A DNA stretch of 64,000 nt from Hippophae tibetana (lineage: Eukaryota; Streptophyta; Magnoliopsida; Rosales; Elaeagnaceae). The stretch covers positions 108,910,398-108,974,397 of the forward strand of contig CM072810.1 in NCBI GenBank assembly GCA_037013495.1, in the 5' to 3' direction. A model generated the notes under the pieces. The model searched no databases. It was not told where the DNA came from and saw only the letters and a program-made list of their open reading frames with translations. The translations under genes and the position numbers were made by a program. Positions within the stretch are counted from its first letter, which is position 1. Each line of letters opens with the position of its first letter. Below are positions 49,691 through 63,100 of this stretch, one piece after another.

Positions 49691-49706
49691 AGAACTTGAG
49701 GGAGAA
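49663..49706 (+). repeat. Two 22-bp LTR-start/purine-tract units (copy B)
   Basis: TGTTAAAGAACTTGAGGGAG plus AA occurs twice in tandem (49663-49684 and 49685-49706), directly before the 3' LTR. Copy A has one such unit. Confidence 0.88.
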
Positions 49707-49909
49707 TGTTAAAGAACTTGAGATGCAGCTGGTGACAACCAACACACCAGTTGAAAGCAGCCACCAATAACTTGGTGGGGAAGGATAGGTTGTTAAGAAC
49801 ATGCCTATCATAATTATGTTTATTTGTAATTATTAAAATTTTGCTTTTCTTTTATATAAATAGATTGTAAACATTCGTTTATTCACGATCAATAAAACTA
49901 TTTCTTACA
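49707..49909 (+). repeat. 3' LTR of copia family 1, copy B
   Basis: 203 bp from TGTTAAAG to TTCTTACA. It keeps the TG start lost in copy A. Confidence 0.92.
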
Positions 49910-49914
49910 ATAAT

Positions 49915-51490
49915 TACTAACTGATATAATTCTCATTAAGCTGCAACCAAATGAAGAATAAAGCTCGTTAATTTTCTTTCCTGGAATTTGATTACATGCA
50001 TACAAAGGTAATTAAATAGTACTTGGTAACTCCAAGACAATTATGGTCATGCATCTAAAGAAAAGCTAAAAAGCTTTTGAATTATGGATCCCAAATCAAG
50101 TATAGAACGTATACATGGATGAATAAGCTATTATATTCCTCATCCCACCAATAGTAGATGCCAACATAATGAATACTCCAATGCATATGGAAGCCTAAAA
50201 TCATAAATATTATAAATTTGTATAAATATTCAGCTAAATATTTATACATACTAACTAAATATGGTTTTTGATTATGACAATGATCTTCTTGTCTTATTTA
50301 TTAACGGTATCATAATATGTTATTTAAAAAATTTACTAGATTTTATAAAAATTCTTCATATTATATGACATGTCATAATCATGTTAATAAGATGAAAATT
50401 ATAAGATGTGATTTAAAAAATATGATCAACAGTGTGAGCATACATTTAATAAAAAATTAAAAGCTAATTTGGTATTTATCAATTATAAATTGTTATCCCC
50501 ACGTTTTATGAAACAAAAGAAAAAATATCCCAAATGTTTAAAAAATAATGATCCCATTCATAAATTCAAGAGATGATGTTGTAATAAAATAAAATTTGAG
50601 GAAATATAATTATTATTTTTAAGTGATGAGTGTTATTGTAATTTTTGAAAATCTCAAAGGTTCTCTAATATTTTTCCCTTATCTTCAAGAGTTTTGTTAA
50701 TTTAACTTGGATTGAACATATTTTCATATTCAAAAAGAATTTTTTCAGTTAATATTATAATTTTAGTTGGTATTTTTCATGTGTCATACCTGATTTTTTT
50801 TAAATATCTGATAAAACTTTTTTGTTACCTGAATAAAGCATTAGTTTTTAACGTGATTTTTACTTTAATCAAGCTTCAAGATTATATTATAGTCAAATTG
50901 CTTATTATATATGTTTAGTTGAATTATAATTCTGACTATGAATTCATGATAGATGAGCAATTTGACTAGTAAATTATGTAAATGAAGTTATCGAGTTGAA
51001 AATTTTGGACTATAATTTAATTTTTTTTTTAATAATATGACTATAAATTGAAATAAAATTATCAATTTAAAACGTAATTAAAGATAAAATTAAGATTTTA
51101 CTCGTAACAAATGTTTAAATACATTACCCAATTGATACTAAATCTTGATGGTTTCTTGATTACCAACCATATAATGCAAGGAAGCTACAAGAAATCAAAG
51201 ATAAGATATAATGAATTAGTATTGATTGTTAATTTCATATTATAAATAGAATAGACATATCTATTATATTTTATTGTTGAGAATAAATAACTTAAATACA
51301 ACAATCACTCATTTTAATAATAATTTTGACTTATGTATAAACACATTTCAATAAGATTCTAATTTATATTAAATATGTGATTGATTTGAACTCTTACATC
51401 ATTCATATTTTATAAATAATGAATAATTATATATATATATATATGGTACTGAAAGTATAATATAATTATGTAGGTATATATGTAGAGTAG
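49915..51490. other. AT-rich spacer, no gene seen
   Basis: Matches 11374-12960. The AT tract near 51428-51446 is a little longer than in copy A. Confidence 0.5.
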
Positions 51491-51494
51491 GTGG

Positions 51495-54188
51495 TTTACA
51501 AAATAAGCCGTGGGAGCAAACCCAAATCCACCAAAGAAACCAAGGTCTCCAAAGAAAGGGAAGGTGACTCCACAAAATAACGTCAATGCTACAATATAGA
51601 TTAATATTGATGAGAATGAGATTCGACTTAATTAAATGTTTATAGAAAGTACTTAATTTGAAAGTACTCTTAATCAATTACCAACATAAGCTGATCGAGC
51701 AATGAGTCTAAGTGCAATTCTAGGTGGATGTTTAGTTTTTTCATCATTATCCTCTCCAACATATCAAACATAGCCATGGCATATACCTGTTTGTACATTT
51801 TTAATTCATCTAAATTTAGTTTATAATTATTTTCAAATGTCTACCAATAATATTTTAATTTTACTTTTTTAATTGGACACATATGTTGTACTTTACCATT
51901 TCAGTTTTAGACAAATTTATTATCAAAACTATAGTTCAAACTAATTTTGAATAGATTAATTTTAAAATAAATTGGTCATTAATTAATTAATATATAAAAA
52001 AATTAGATGAGTAAATATATTATATTTGATATCCGAATTTAAATTTTTTATATATTCAAATAAATTGGTCATTAATTAATTAATATGTAAAAAAATTAGG
52101 TGAGTAAATATATTATTTATATAATATATTTGAGATTCGAATTTAAATTTTTTATATATTCAACTAAATTACATGTTATTGAGTTACAAGTGTATTGATA
52201 ATTAGTTAAAATTAAATAGTTTTCTTCTTCCTTTTTAAAAAATAAAAAAATAAAATAAAAATCTTAAAACATAATTATAACCACAAAAATAACACCTTTG
52301 TTTACTTCATAAATTTTTCTTACTAAAAAAAGAATCTAACATATAATTTTATTTTGAATGTAATCCAATTAGAACTCATTAAATATTAAAACACTCTTTT
52401 TTATTATAAATTTTAGAAATTGATGTTTTTTTTTTGGTAATTTTCGAGTTTTTTTCAACATAATTATTGTTTAGAATACTCATCTTAATTTTTTGTGTGA
52501 AAGTAATTTTTAATAGATTAAATCACTTTTGAAAGTGTTTGACAATCTAAAAATTAATTCGGAACAACTTTGTTATTGTTAGAAGTGCCTTTATAGGACC
52601 TTAGAAGAAAAAAAGAAACATACCTTACAAAAGTGCATTCAAAATTTGAAAAATAGCATTTGTATTTTTAAGAGAAACAATTTTTGATACAAGATGATCC
52701 CATTTTAAATTAATTATGAAACTGTTATTTAAAATCACTTGTGATAATATTATTCCAGGTCACTCCTTTGAATTCTGATTTTTTGCTTAACTTGAAAACA
52801 CTAATAAAAGTACTTATATATTTTTAAAAAATTTAAAAAACACTTCTCTTGGTTAGCGTTAAATACCAATTTTGAAATGTTTTGACACATCTATAACTTG
52901 GAAGTGTTTTCAATTTACTAGAAAACAATACCAAACAGGCCTTGAGCTCGCCAATGAACACAAAGGAATGTTGAAGATTTTCTTTTTCAATAACATATTA
53001 CACAATCGCACTCACACGTTCATTTATATTGGATATGATTCGTGACCGAATAGAGCCCGAATTTATTAATATAATGTGTAAAGTTGAAGAAATAGTATTG
53101 CAATTAATTGTATTAAAATTAATAAAAGAGATTAAGAGAGCAAAGAGAAAAATAACCTCAATGACATAATTGTTGCTGCTAAAGAAACACTAGCAAAAGA
53201 ATTGAAATTAGGAAGTTGGGAGAGAAAGAAATGGATAGAACCGAATATTAAAATCAAGTAGGATTGTCTAAGTTGTGTGCAATTCTCACTAAGTCATTTC
53301 CATGAATTTCTTCAAACACTTTCCACTTGTGACCATATACACTATGTCACACCCAACCTGCACTATCAATGGTTGTGGCAACACTATCCATGCTCCTAAT
53401 TTTTGCCCAAAGGCATGTTGACCAAGGTTTAGGTATCGATCAAACCGAGTTCCCTGGACACATTCATGGAGTTGTATCATCTACCACATAGTGTTTAAAG
53501 TCAAGCACCAAGATAATCCCAACATCATTATGCCTGGTCCCTTGAAAATGAAAATGTCATAATATATTACTCTAGACTTTAGTATACTGTTTGAAATGAA
53601 GCCCAAAATTGTGGATGTTTTGAGTTTTGAATGAATATCTTTTCAAAATTGCGCTTTTTGCTATGTATTGGATATATATTTATATATGGAAAATGGTTAC
53701 TACATAGATTATACCTGATTTTGAAACATTTTTTTGTCAAATCTCAAAAACATGTACACACTTTTAGAAGTAATATCTCACATTGATTTATGGATATCTT
53801 CATCCATTTAGTTAACATTTTAGGATTTAAACACTTCACACCTATTTAAGGCAGAACTCGTATTTATCTAACAAAGTAGAAATAATTAATGTTATATACC
53901 ATCCCAAATAAGCCATGGCATTAGGCAAGCTGAGCACACCAGCACCAATAATAGTAGTGACACAATGAAATGTTGAGTACCACCATTTGGCTCGGCGTGA
54001 TGCGTTCTCTTCTGTACATTTGTTGTCTGAAATCACTTCCTACGAGTATTGGAACACAATATATATATATATATTTTAAATAAAAAAGTTGAAATATAAA
54101 GAGAGCTAGGCATTAGGCATAGTGGCCTAAACTGTTATATTTTGCTCACCTTTGTAGGATGAGGAGGAGGAGAAGTAGTTGAAACCAT
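51495..54188 (-). pseudogene. LHT-type amino-acid transporter pseudogene (copy B)
   Basis: Partner of 12965-15670. Exon remnants: 54188-54150 (MVSTTSPPPHPTK), about 54039-53900 ([20 protein letters not shown]), about 53540-53157 ([19 protein letters not shown]), about 51786-51682 and about 51588-51495 (ALTLFCGVTFPFFGDLGFF). It shares with copy A the TAG in exon 3, the 1-base shift in the fourth remnant and the missing central part. It also has its own extra T near 53291, which shifts exon 3 soon after KKFMEMT. It cannot encode a transporter with the family's usual ten or eleven membrane segments. Confidence 0.85.
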
Positions 54189-56413
54189 TTTTCCAAGTTA
54201 ATAAAGAATGAAGCTTTGAGTGTGTGAGTCCAGTGATAAAAGTTATCACGTATATAATGGTTCATTAGCTGAATTAATGTTACAAATAATATAGACTTTT
54301 AGAGAGAAAAGAAAGTTTTATGCCTTGTATTATCCCCATTTCTCTCTAATTGTCTTTGGTGCTTGTGCTTTTGGAATATTTTTGCCTTAACTTTTAGACT
54401 AACTAGTTAGAAAAGTGAATGCGGCAAATATTTTTAATAAAGCATTCAACATTTTAGTGCAAGTTAAGACTAGGGTTTTCAATGTGTTAGTTTGGGTCGG
54501 ATCTAAACCGGACCAAATTGACTTATGTTTCAAATTGCCCCGAACCATTTCACTAGTTTTTAGTATGATTCAATTTAAGTATTACTCGTAGATTAATAAC
54601 CTAAACTGTTAAATTATTTGAATAATAATTTAGATTGAAAAATATAAAAATATTTAAAAACAAACAAAGATACAGATAAAATTCGAACGAATCATGATCC
54701 GAATCAAACCAATATTGCAAATAATGAGACATGCATTGAGCTATTAATGACCCGTACTCGCAGAACACTGAGTTGTTGGGTCGAATTTCCATCCTTAATT
54801 CAACATGAGGAAAAAGAGATGCTAGCCCTTTACTGCCCATGTAGATAGTGATATATGAAGTCATAACCTAAAAATTTCTACCATTTTCAATCGTATTCTT
54901 AGCCAATAAATAATCATTAGCATGTTTTCAAATGTTCTCGGTTTGGTTTGCCATATTTCTATCTTACCATGCTAGCAAAAGACACGTAGTCTACTAGTTT
55001 TGCAAATATTAAAAATCTGTTGTAATTAAATAAATTAACAAAGAATCTCAAGAAAAAGAAAATAAAGAAAACAAAATCGTTAAAAGTGTCATAATTATAT
55101 TTTAAAGAAAAAAATGTTAATCTTTAAATTACTTCATTTCTCTTTATTTATTTAAATTATAAATAATATTATTTAGTCTATTATTCTTATAAAAATTACA
55201 ATTAATAGCAAATTATATTATCTTAATAATTCTTTTATTAAAATGTTATTATTTTTTTATAAGTAATTAAATGAAATTAAAATATAAGTATTTAATAATA
55301 TTAAAATCATAATTAATATGAAAAATAATTCAATAAATATTCGCTTTTAATATTTGTTAATTGCTACATGTTTTATTTTAATATTTTATTAATTTTTAAT
55401 TTTTATTAAAAATTAAAATATATATTTAAATAACTTTTTGTTTGAATTTATTATTATTTTTAAACTATTTCATATTAAAGAAAGCACACCATTGTTATGT
55501 TATAATAATAAGTTAATTACAAAATAAGAACATCTAAAGAAAATTAATTTTTAAAAAAAGAAGCTAATTTTTAAATAAATTCAACAAAATTAAAAGCTAT
55601 CAAACCCCTCTCATGCAAAAGTCAAAAGTCATCGCATCTTCATGAAAACTCATAATTTGAATAAAGAGTTTCAAATATCAATAGAATTTCTCCCAACCAC
55701 TAAACAAAGAAATATATAAGTAAGATTAAAAAAAGAATATACTTTAAAACTAACCACATATATAAAACTTTCTTAGTGCATTCAAGTAGATTATACAATT
55801 ATATAAAAAAACCTTCTTTTTAGGATGACATGGAAGATTCTTTAGTCTACTTCAATAAACGACGTAAGGTTATTATTAAAGAAGAGTGAATCAATGATGG
55901 ATATAGGGCTACTCTGGAGAAACATTTATTGTTGGTTGCTAGAAAAATAAGAGTTAAAGAGAGTGAGATTGAATTAGATGAAAATTAAGAAGAAATATAT
56001 TTATTTAATTTTAAGTTTTTAACCTAGTGTTGTAAGTTGTAACATTTACGTGTTATAGTTTTTTTTTAAATATTTCGGACTAACGAGGTAGTTTGAACTC
56101 AGTTTGATTTTTTTCGAGATATTTGAATTGTTATGGATTTAATTCGATTCATGTTCGATCCAGATTCGATTCGATCATTCAAACTATGATACAAATTATT
56201 ACTCTTATTTTTACTTTTTTTACCAATAAAATAACTTAAAAATATATTTTTTAACGAACCTACTAAAGAATCTCTTATATTTAAATAAATAGATTTGATA
56301 CGGAAAATTACATAACACAAATTAAGAAAAAGAAGAATTTGGTTTCATAATATGTAACACCCACATGGTCGACTAGTGTTATCTGACATGTACAAGAACA
56401 CTTTTTGATATTT
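54189..56413. other. AT-rich spacer
   Basis: Matches 15671-17891. It contains the unrecognised frame at 54601-54864 (minus), the partner of 16096-16335. Confidence 0.4.
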
Positions 56414-56506
56414 ATGAAAAACCTTGCTGATGGAGCAGCAAAGTTTGATCCTTCTAATCTCTTGGGTTATCTTCAAGGAATAGATCTCACCCTTGATTCT
56501 TCGTAA
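56414..56506 (+). other. Short ORF, 30 codons, unrecognised (copy B)
   Basis: Partner of 17892-17984. The frame is intact with His15 to Asn and Ala26 to Thr, and the stop is conserved. No family is recognised. Confidence 0.25.
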
Positions 56507-56682
56507 ATTTGATTCCATGTGTTATATAAGCTAGCTACCCAATAATGAGAAGTATTGTTGGTAGGTGAAATGAATTGATCATGAAATCAATCATCACAGT
56601 TGTAGCTGGTGGATTTATAAAGATTAATAGTTTCTGGGATAATGATTAAAGCTTAGAAGATGCCTCGTATGTACAATGTTAG

Positions 56683-57317
56683 TGAAGAAATCCATGGCCT
56701 AACTCCCTCCAAAAGAGCTCTCAAAGAGGAAGGGTTGCCATACACTTATAAGTGCAACAGAAACCCAATGATCAATCAATGTGTGACTTCAACACTCCCC
56801 CTCACATCGATTTCCGACTGGGGATATGGAGCGCCTCCCTCTCACACCGGCGTAGGGTCCATCCCCTACAACCGGCCGGGTACCGATCGAGTCACCTGGC
56901 TCTGATACCATGAAGAAATCCATGGCCTAACTCCCTCCAAAAGAGCTCTCCGACCGAGTCACTTGGCTTTGATACCATGAAGAAATCCATGGTTTAACTC
57001 CCTCCAAAAGAGCTCTCAAAGAGGAAGGGTTGTCATAGACTTTTAAGTGTAACAGAAACCCAATGCTCAATCGATGTGGGACTTCAACACTCCCCCTCAC
57101 ATCGATTTCCGACCGGGGATATGGAGCGCCTCCCCCTCACACCGGCGTAAGATTCATCCCTTACAACCGGCCGGGTACCGACCGAGTCACGTGGCTTTGA
57201 TACCATGAACAAATTCATGGCCTAACTCCCTCCAAAAGAGCTCTCAAAAAGGAAGGTTTGCCATATACTTATAAGTGCACCAGAAACCCAATGCTTAATC
57301 GATGTGTGACTTCAACA
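56683..57317 (-). mobile_element. Tandem TRIM array, copy B only
   Basis: Three full 112-bp LTR-like repeats (56683-56794, 56978-57089, 57206-57317) and one 40-bp partial repeat (56911-56950) alternate with interiors of about 116 bp. On the minus strand each LTR starts TGTTGAAGTC and ends in a TTTCTTCA-type end. It is followed by a primer site like TGGTATCAGAGCC or TGGTATCAAAGCC and preceded by GTGAGGGGGAG. GTTAG flanks the whole array (56678-56682 and 57318-57322), while copy A has one GTTAG at 18124-18128. No ORF is part of the design; the open frame at 56660-56905 is incidental. The array seems to have inserted as one unit or grown in place. Confidence 0.88.
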
Positions 57318-57322
57318 GTTAG

Positions 57323-59750
57323 TGCGGGTCTTGACTTCTTTTTCTCTTTTCAAGTGTCCCCATTAACTTTGATTGTCAAAGATGACTGAATGCTCTCACA
57401 AGACGGGTGAGAAAGAATGTTACTCTTTTTTTCTTTTTTAAAATGAAAAGCTAGTCAGTGCTGTTAAAACATATTATTTAAAATAAGTTATTTGGTAGTG
57501 ACTTAGAGGACAAAATTAGAAGAGAAATTTTAAATAATAATCGTTCTTCACCAATCACTATATTAGTTAACTGATATCAAAATACATTAATTTAATAAAA
57601 TTTTACAAACATAACAAAGAAATTAAAACATATAAATAATATAGTTATTTAATATATTTTCATTTTTAATCTAGTTAACAAAATATATTGATTTCAAGAT
57701 CAATACATTTCACCTATCAACATAAGTTTATTTTTATATAAAATGAAAAAAAAAATATGTTTTTTTTTATAAAAAGAAAACTTTATATATAAGTAAATTA
57801 TGACATTTAGTAATTCAATAAAAATAAAAGGGTGATAAATTTTAAAAAATGGTTGCTTTTAACTTATAAAATATAAAGTTATAATAGGTAATAAATTTAT
57901 GTTCTAACGATATAATTAACTTATTTAAATATATAAAATTTATGTGATGTCAGTTCCAGTTATAAATGTGTTTTGTGTTATTGTAAAAAAAATGAAAAAA
58001 AAAGTTATAATAATTGAGTACGCATGGTATGGTCCTAGACTCAATTACTTTTAAAGATTGTATTCAATTAAAATTTAGAGAAATTTTAATAGATTTTTAA
58101 AGATTTTAAATATATTTTATTAATTTTTTAAAGAATTCTATATAAATTTAAGTATATTTGTATGAAATTTTTCATAGATTTCTAAGAAATTTTAATTTTT
58201 TTATCATACTCTCACTTTTTTACTATTCTTAATTATTTTATAATTTCTTAATCAACCCTTTACAATTATCAAAAATACTCACTGTTATTATTGTATTTAA
58301 AAAAAATTATAACATTTATATTTTTCTTGTGAAAATATACAAAGTTTAGTAAAGATGGGCATGCATTAACTAAAGAAGAGGCATGTAAGTAGCTTAACTT
58401 ATGGTAAAAATTATTATCATGAGATCTTTAATTCCAAATAATTATTAAAAAATTTATTCCTTAGGTTAATATACAGGGAAAAAACTTACTCTCTACTAGA
58501 ATTTTTCGTAATTTTACGGTTGGTAGTTAGGCTTAACAAATATAGAAGGAAAGAGAAGAAAGGGAAGTCAAGAATGTGGGAAAGAGAAGAAAAAAATATG
58601 AAAAAAAATAAAGAGAGTTAAAAAGAAAAAAAAAGTCTGAAATTTATTTTTAGTAGACTTTATTTATACATAAAACAAATGTTAAAATCTTCTTAAGTTT
58701 TTGATTAATTGAAGTTTTTAAAATTTATTTAATTTTTAATATATTAATACTTTTGTAAACTTTTAAATAATAATAATTGACTACACCTTAACTTGTATAA
58801 ATTTCTAAAATATCTTAAAAAAAATTAATTGAATACAATTAATTTTTTATAAATTCTTAAAAAGTATTAAATGAATAAACATAAATTGTAAAAAACTTTT
58901 AATACATATTAAATTATACAAAAAAATCATTTGAATAATATCACATACATTTTGAAATACAAATCTTTCATTTCAAAATAACTTTCTTCATTCAAAAAAC
59001 ACAGACACACACATTTAAGCAAGCACATAGATTAGTCTTGCACAGAAATCAATGTGATTCATAAAAGGACTTGCAATGATGATGGCATTGAAAGTTTAGA
59101 ACTACGGCTTTAATTTCCAAACAGATGAAGTTCATCTCTCTTGCCTTGTCTATTGGTGCCAATTTCCCCAGCTTAATATAAAGATGAATTATTTAGGATA
59201 TCACAAATTTTTGATAATCTCAAATGATGTATTAGTTTATGATTGATTCATAAATGACTCAATATTGGTAGACAAAAAAATCATGCAAGTACCCCTTATA
59301 GAAGAGCCAATCAAATCTTAACAAATCATCTATGATTATCACTAATCTGTAATATATAGGGTACTAACTAGTAGATACTGGTTCAACTAAACTATTCATC
59401 TGGTGACTACTATTCTGCAGCATTATTTTGAACTAAACGTCCCTTACTCATCAGATGTCAACTTCTTTCTTAAGTCTAGGGTACAACGGTCCTAGAAATG
59501 ACAAGGCACACTACTAGACTCATTTACAGATTATAAGTTAATTAGTTAGTTGGTTTTATAACTGACGCGTCAGTTGGACTTGTCAATTTAATGGTACCAC
59601 GGAATATTACCATTATTTCATCTAAGAAAGGACACTATTTACATCATATATCAAGCTGAATCTCAACGTACGCCACATTTTATCATTTAGTACAATTTTA
59701 AGGGCCACATCGTTTGTGATATATTTTGAATTTGACATAGCATTTTCCTT
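57323..59750. other. AT-rich spacer, no gene seen
   Basis: Matches about 18129-20561 of copy A with many small indels. Confidence 0.5.
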
Positions 59751-59759
59751 TATTAAATT

Positions 59760-59866
59760 GCCGAGGTAGCTTAATGGCCTCATCAATGCCGCATGTGGGC
59801 TTCCTGTGCTCAGAGGGTATGAAACTCAGCTTTGCCCGAAACCCATGCTAATTTCATGCACTGAGA
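59760..59866 (+). mobile_element. SINE-like element, 107 bp (copy B)
   Basis: Partner of 20571-20677, flanked by TATTAAATT (59751-59759) and TATTAAATC (59867-59875). The A-box-like GGTAGCTTAATGG carries one change from copy A. Confidence 0.55.
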
Positions 59867-60113
59867 TATTAAATCTATTAATGATATGTGACCGTACTCA
59901 ATTCGCAGAAAGTAATAAAAATATTGCCAACTTAAGTTCTGCAATTATAGGATTTTTACCTAAACAAAAATTTTGCACAAGGTTACTAGTACCTATTGTC
60001 TTATAAGTCCTCGGTAGATCCATGACTGACAACTGATAAAAGTTTCTTTAATATTTTTCAAATAGTCTCATTCTTTTTATAACATAATTTCGTGTTTTTG
60101 ACTACTCAACTCT

Positions 60114-63100
60114 TTAGCCCATAAAGCCACCACCTCCAGGCATATTGGGTGGCACTTGAGATGATACTTGACCTTGTGAAACTAACTGTGACCTTCCAGT
60201 ACCTTGAATATAAGCTTGACCAATTCCTGCCCCAACCATTTGTTGCTGCTGTGTAAGTTGTGGCTGTTGCTGAAGTTGCTGCAGTTGTGGCTGCTGTTGC
60301 ATTTGTTGCAGCTGCTGCTGTTGTTGCATCTGTGGCTGCTGCGACTGCTGCTGAAGCTGCTGCTGTTGCATCTGCTGGTGTTGTTGCTGCTGTTGCATCT
60401 GCTGGTGGTGTTGCTGAATCTGTTGGTGTTGCTGCTGCTGTTGCATCTGCTGCTGCTGCTGCTGCATCTGTTGCTGCTGTTGTGGCTGAGTAGGTATTTG
60501 TGGCTTAAAAACAACCATATCCTGATTCATCAATATGCTCAGCATCCCAGCAAAAACAAATCAATAAGCTCAGCTCATCTTAACTTAATATTCATGTCTT
60601 CTGATGAGCAGGGAACAAGAATCTTAAGTCAGGGCTTTGCATTCAAGGTTTTTTTCCAAATATTGGACCAGAAACATACAGAATTCTGAGTGCTTTAGAA
60701 TCAAAACCAACTTCTACATGATGGAAGCTGATAGTAAAGGGATCTTTTTAGAAGATCAGACATAATTTGCAGATTGCTTTTGAACTAAGGAAACTTGAAA
60801 ACTGGATATAAGAGCCCAGGGTTGATGTGCCATGATAAATACAATGAGAACATAATAGAGTTCAAAGTAGTCTTACCCCAGGGAAAAGCATTCCAATCAA
60901 GCGGCATGCTTTGTCGGATACAGATAGCAGTAGTGTCTGGGATGGCAATTGGATGACTGCACACTGCATTATCATATGACAACCAATATAAGAAATGATG
61001 TGTCACATTAAATTGGAAAAAAATTCTAAATAAATAAAAATCACCAATTCCCAAAATACACATAAAAAAGGTATGGTTGTCTAGCATAGGACTTACACTG
61101 CATTTTAAAACGTTTGTGAATTTTTTATTTAGAATTAAAAGAATCAGAACTGAAGTGTAATTAAGGTGAAATTTGCCCTAAATTTTATGCTCACGAAATT
61201 GGCACCAAGATTTATCTTGGACTCTTTGGATGACCCCCTGATCTGGATTGGACATGCATGAGGAAGATGACGTTTTATAGACTAGTAATAAATAAATAGA
61301 GCATATCATATCAGAGGTTAAAAAGGGAAAAGCTGAAACTGTCAAGCTAAGAATAAGAGTTTACTACTAGAAGAATTACTGAATATATAGGTGGAATTAT
61401 GACCAATATCACCAATCTTAGTACGGTTCAAACATGTGCCCTTTTTCGAAGAAGCCATAGCATATAACTGGAAGCTCAAATTTTGACATGAGATTAGCAT
61501 TTGATTCCAACGAAATGTTGCTCCTTTCTTTGTTCAAATTGTAGTAATATGACCTAGATTTGAAGTCTTTACTGCACTACAATTCCCATCTTTTTAACAA
61601 ATGATATCCTACAATTTAACTTCAACTCATACTATGTTATTTTGGCAAGGATAATGTACATTTTCCCCATTTTTTTTCGCATTGTTCATCAGATAGCAAG
61701 TCAAAATGTGGATCATTAACTCAGCCACCAGAGGGGGAAAAATTGTTCAGTAGCTAAATGACAAAAATTCAGCAGGATTACTACATTTTACAATCCAAAG
61801 AACATAAAAACTTACAAGCTTCTTCTCCTGCAATTGGCCGAGGAACCCATGCTGATGCATTGCACGGAAAACTAGAAAATCTGCCTTTCCAACATATTGC
61901 CTGAAGTAAGATACAATAGAAAAGGAAAATAAAATTAGAAGTATAAACTCAGACGTCCATATAGAAACAGACAAATATGGATTATGAAATTCTTTTAAGA
62001 GCAGAATTTACTTGTTATTCATGTGGTCCTGAGATATAAGTCTAACTATTTGCATGACTGGAGGCCAATTTGCTGCAAGCCTGAAATGCAAACAAAGTAA
62101 ATATGCAAATAAACAAAAATAGAGTGGACCAGCCGTAAAGAAAAATGAAATACTAGTCAAAACATGTGTATTATGTATTAATAAAGATCATAAATAAGTA
62201 ATTACTAGTCCACAAATAGTTAAATAAAATCTGGATAAAATAATATACTAGCATTTTGATATTACAGATTGACAGGATAAGTACTTCAAGAATGACAAGA
62301 CCATTTCTTCAAAGTATAGATTCTATGGGGATACCGGTTACAATTGAAGGACTACAAGTAAGTTGACAAAATTTAGATTATAAATGATCTTCTACTCAAT
62401 AATTAGCGAGAATTTCATGATTTCATTACGTAAAAAAAAATAGCTCAGTTTAATTGGTCTTTATAATATGAAAATATATTTTAGCATTTAAATTTTTTCA
62501 GTTATCAAATACTTATTAAAAGAGAAAATTCCATCAATGGTTAACTAGCCCTAACCCAGGAGTTCACACGTACAAACATATATTTGTTTTTCTTGTAAAC
62601 ATTAGCATAGAATTTTCTATACTTACGTCTCAGAAGCTGAAGCACTCCTGTAACCCTAAAAAAAGTAAAAAATAAAATAAAAGTAAGTGGTAACAGGAGG
62701 TGAGAATATTATAATATAAGTAATAGATTGGTCAGAATGCATATAGCACATTAAGCAGAAGATATTAGATAGATTAGAAAAACTGAAGATAAAAAAGAAA
62801 CAACAAGTGCCACTCAATTAAAAGTTATTTATTTCTTTAATAGAACAGAAAGCCTTTAAAAGAAAATTTAGTCAATTTAATCCTAAAAAGAAAGGGGGGC
62901 AAATGCCAAATGGAGACAAAGCATGAACATTGAACATATCTGAAAAGAAACAATGCTGATTTATTAAGGTCATTAACATACTTCAAGTTTGGTAATAAAT
63001 ACTGGTTCTCCTTGTCTCTGTCCAGATAAACTTCCCTGCACGTATTCAATGTTTCAAGTATAATCACATAAATCCATTTCAACATTGATAGGAAATAGAA

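Larger units (their letters stand above)
46367..49909 (+). mobile_element. Ty1/copia retrotransposon family 1, degenerate (copy B)
   Basis: Same insertion as 7323-11368, now 3543 bp. LTRs lie at 46367-46569 and 49707-49909, with flanks ATGAT (46362-46366) and ATAAT (49910-49914). It keeps protease and the pre-integrase domain that copy A lost. A 990-bp deletion (junction 48912/48913) removes the integrase tail, linker and nearly all of RT. The primer site is mutated to TAGTATCAGAGC. Confidence 0.95.
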
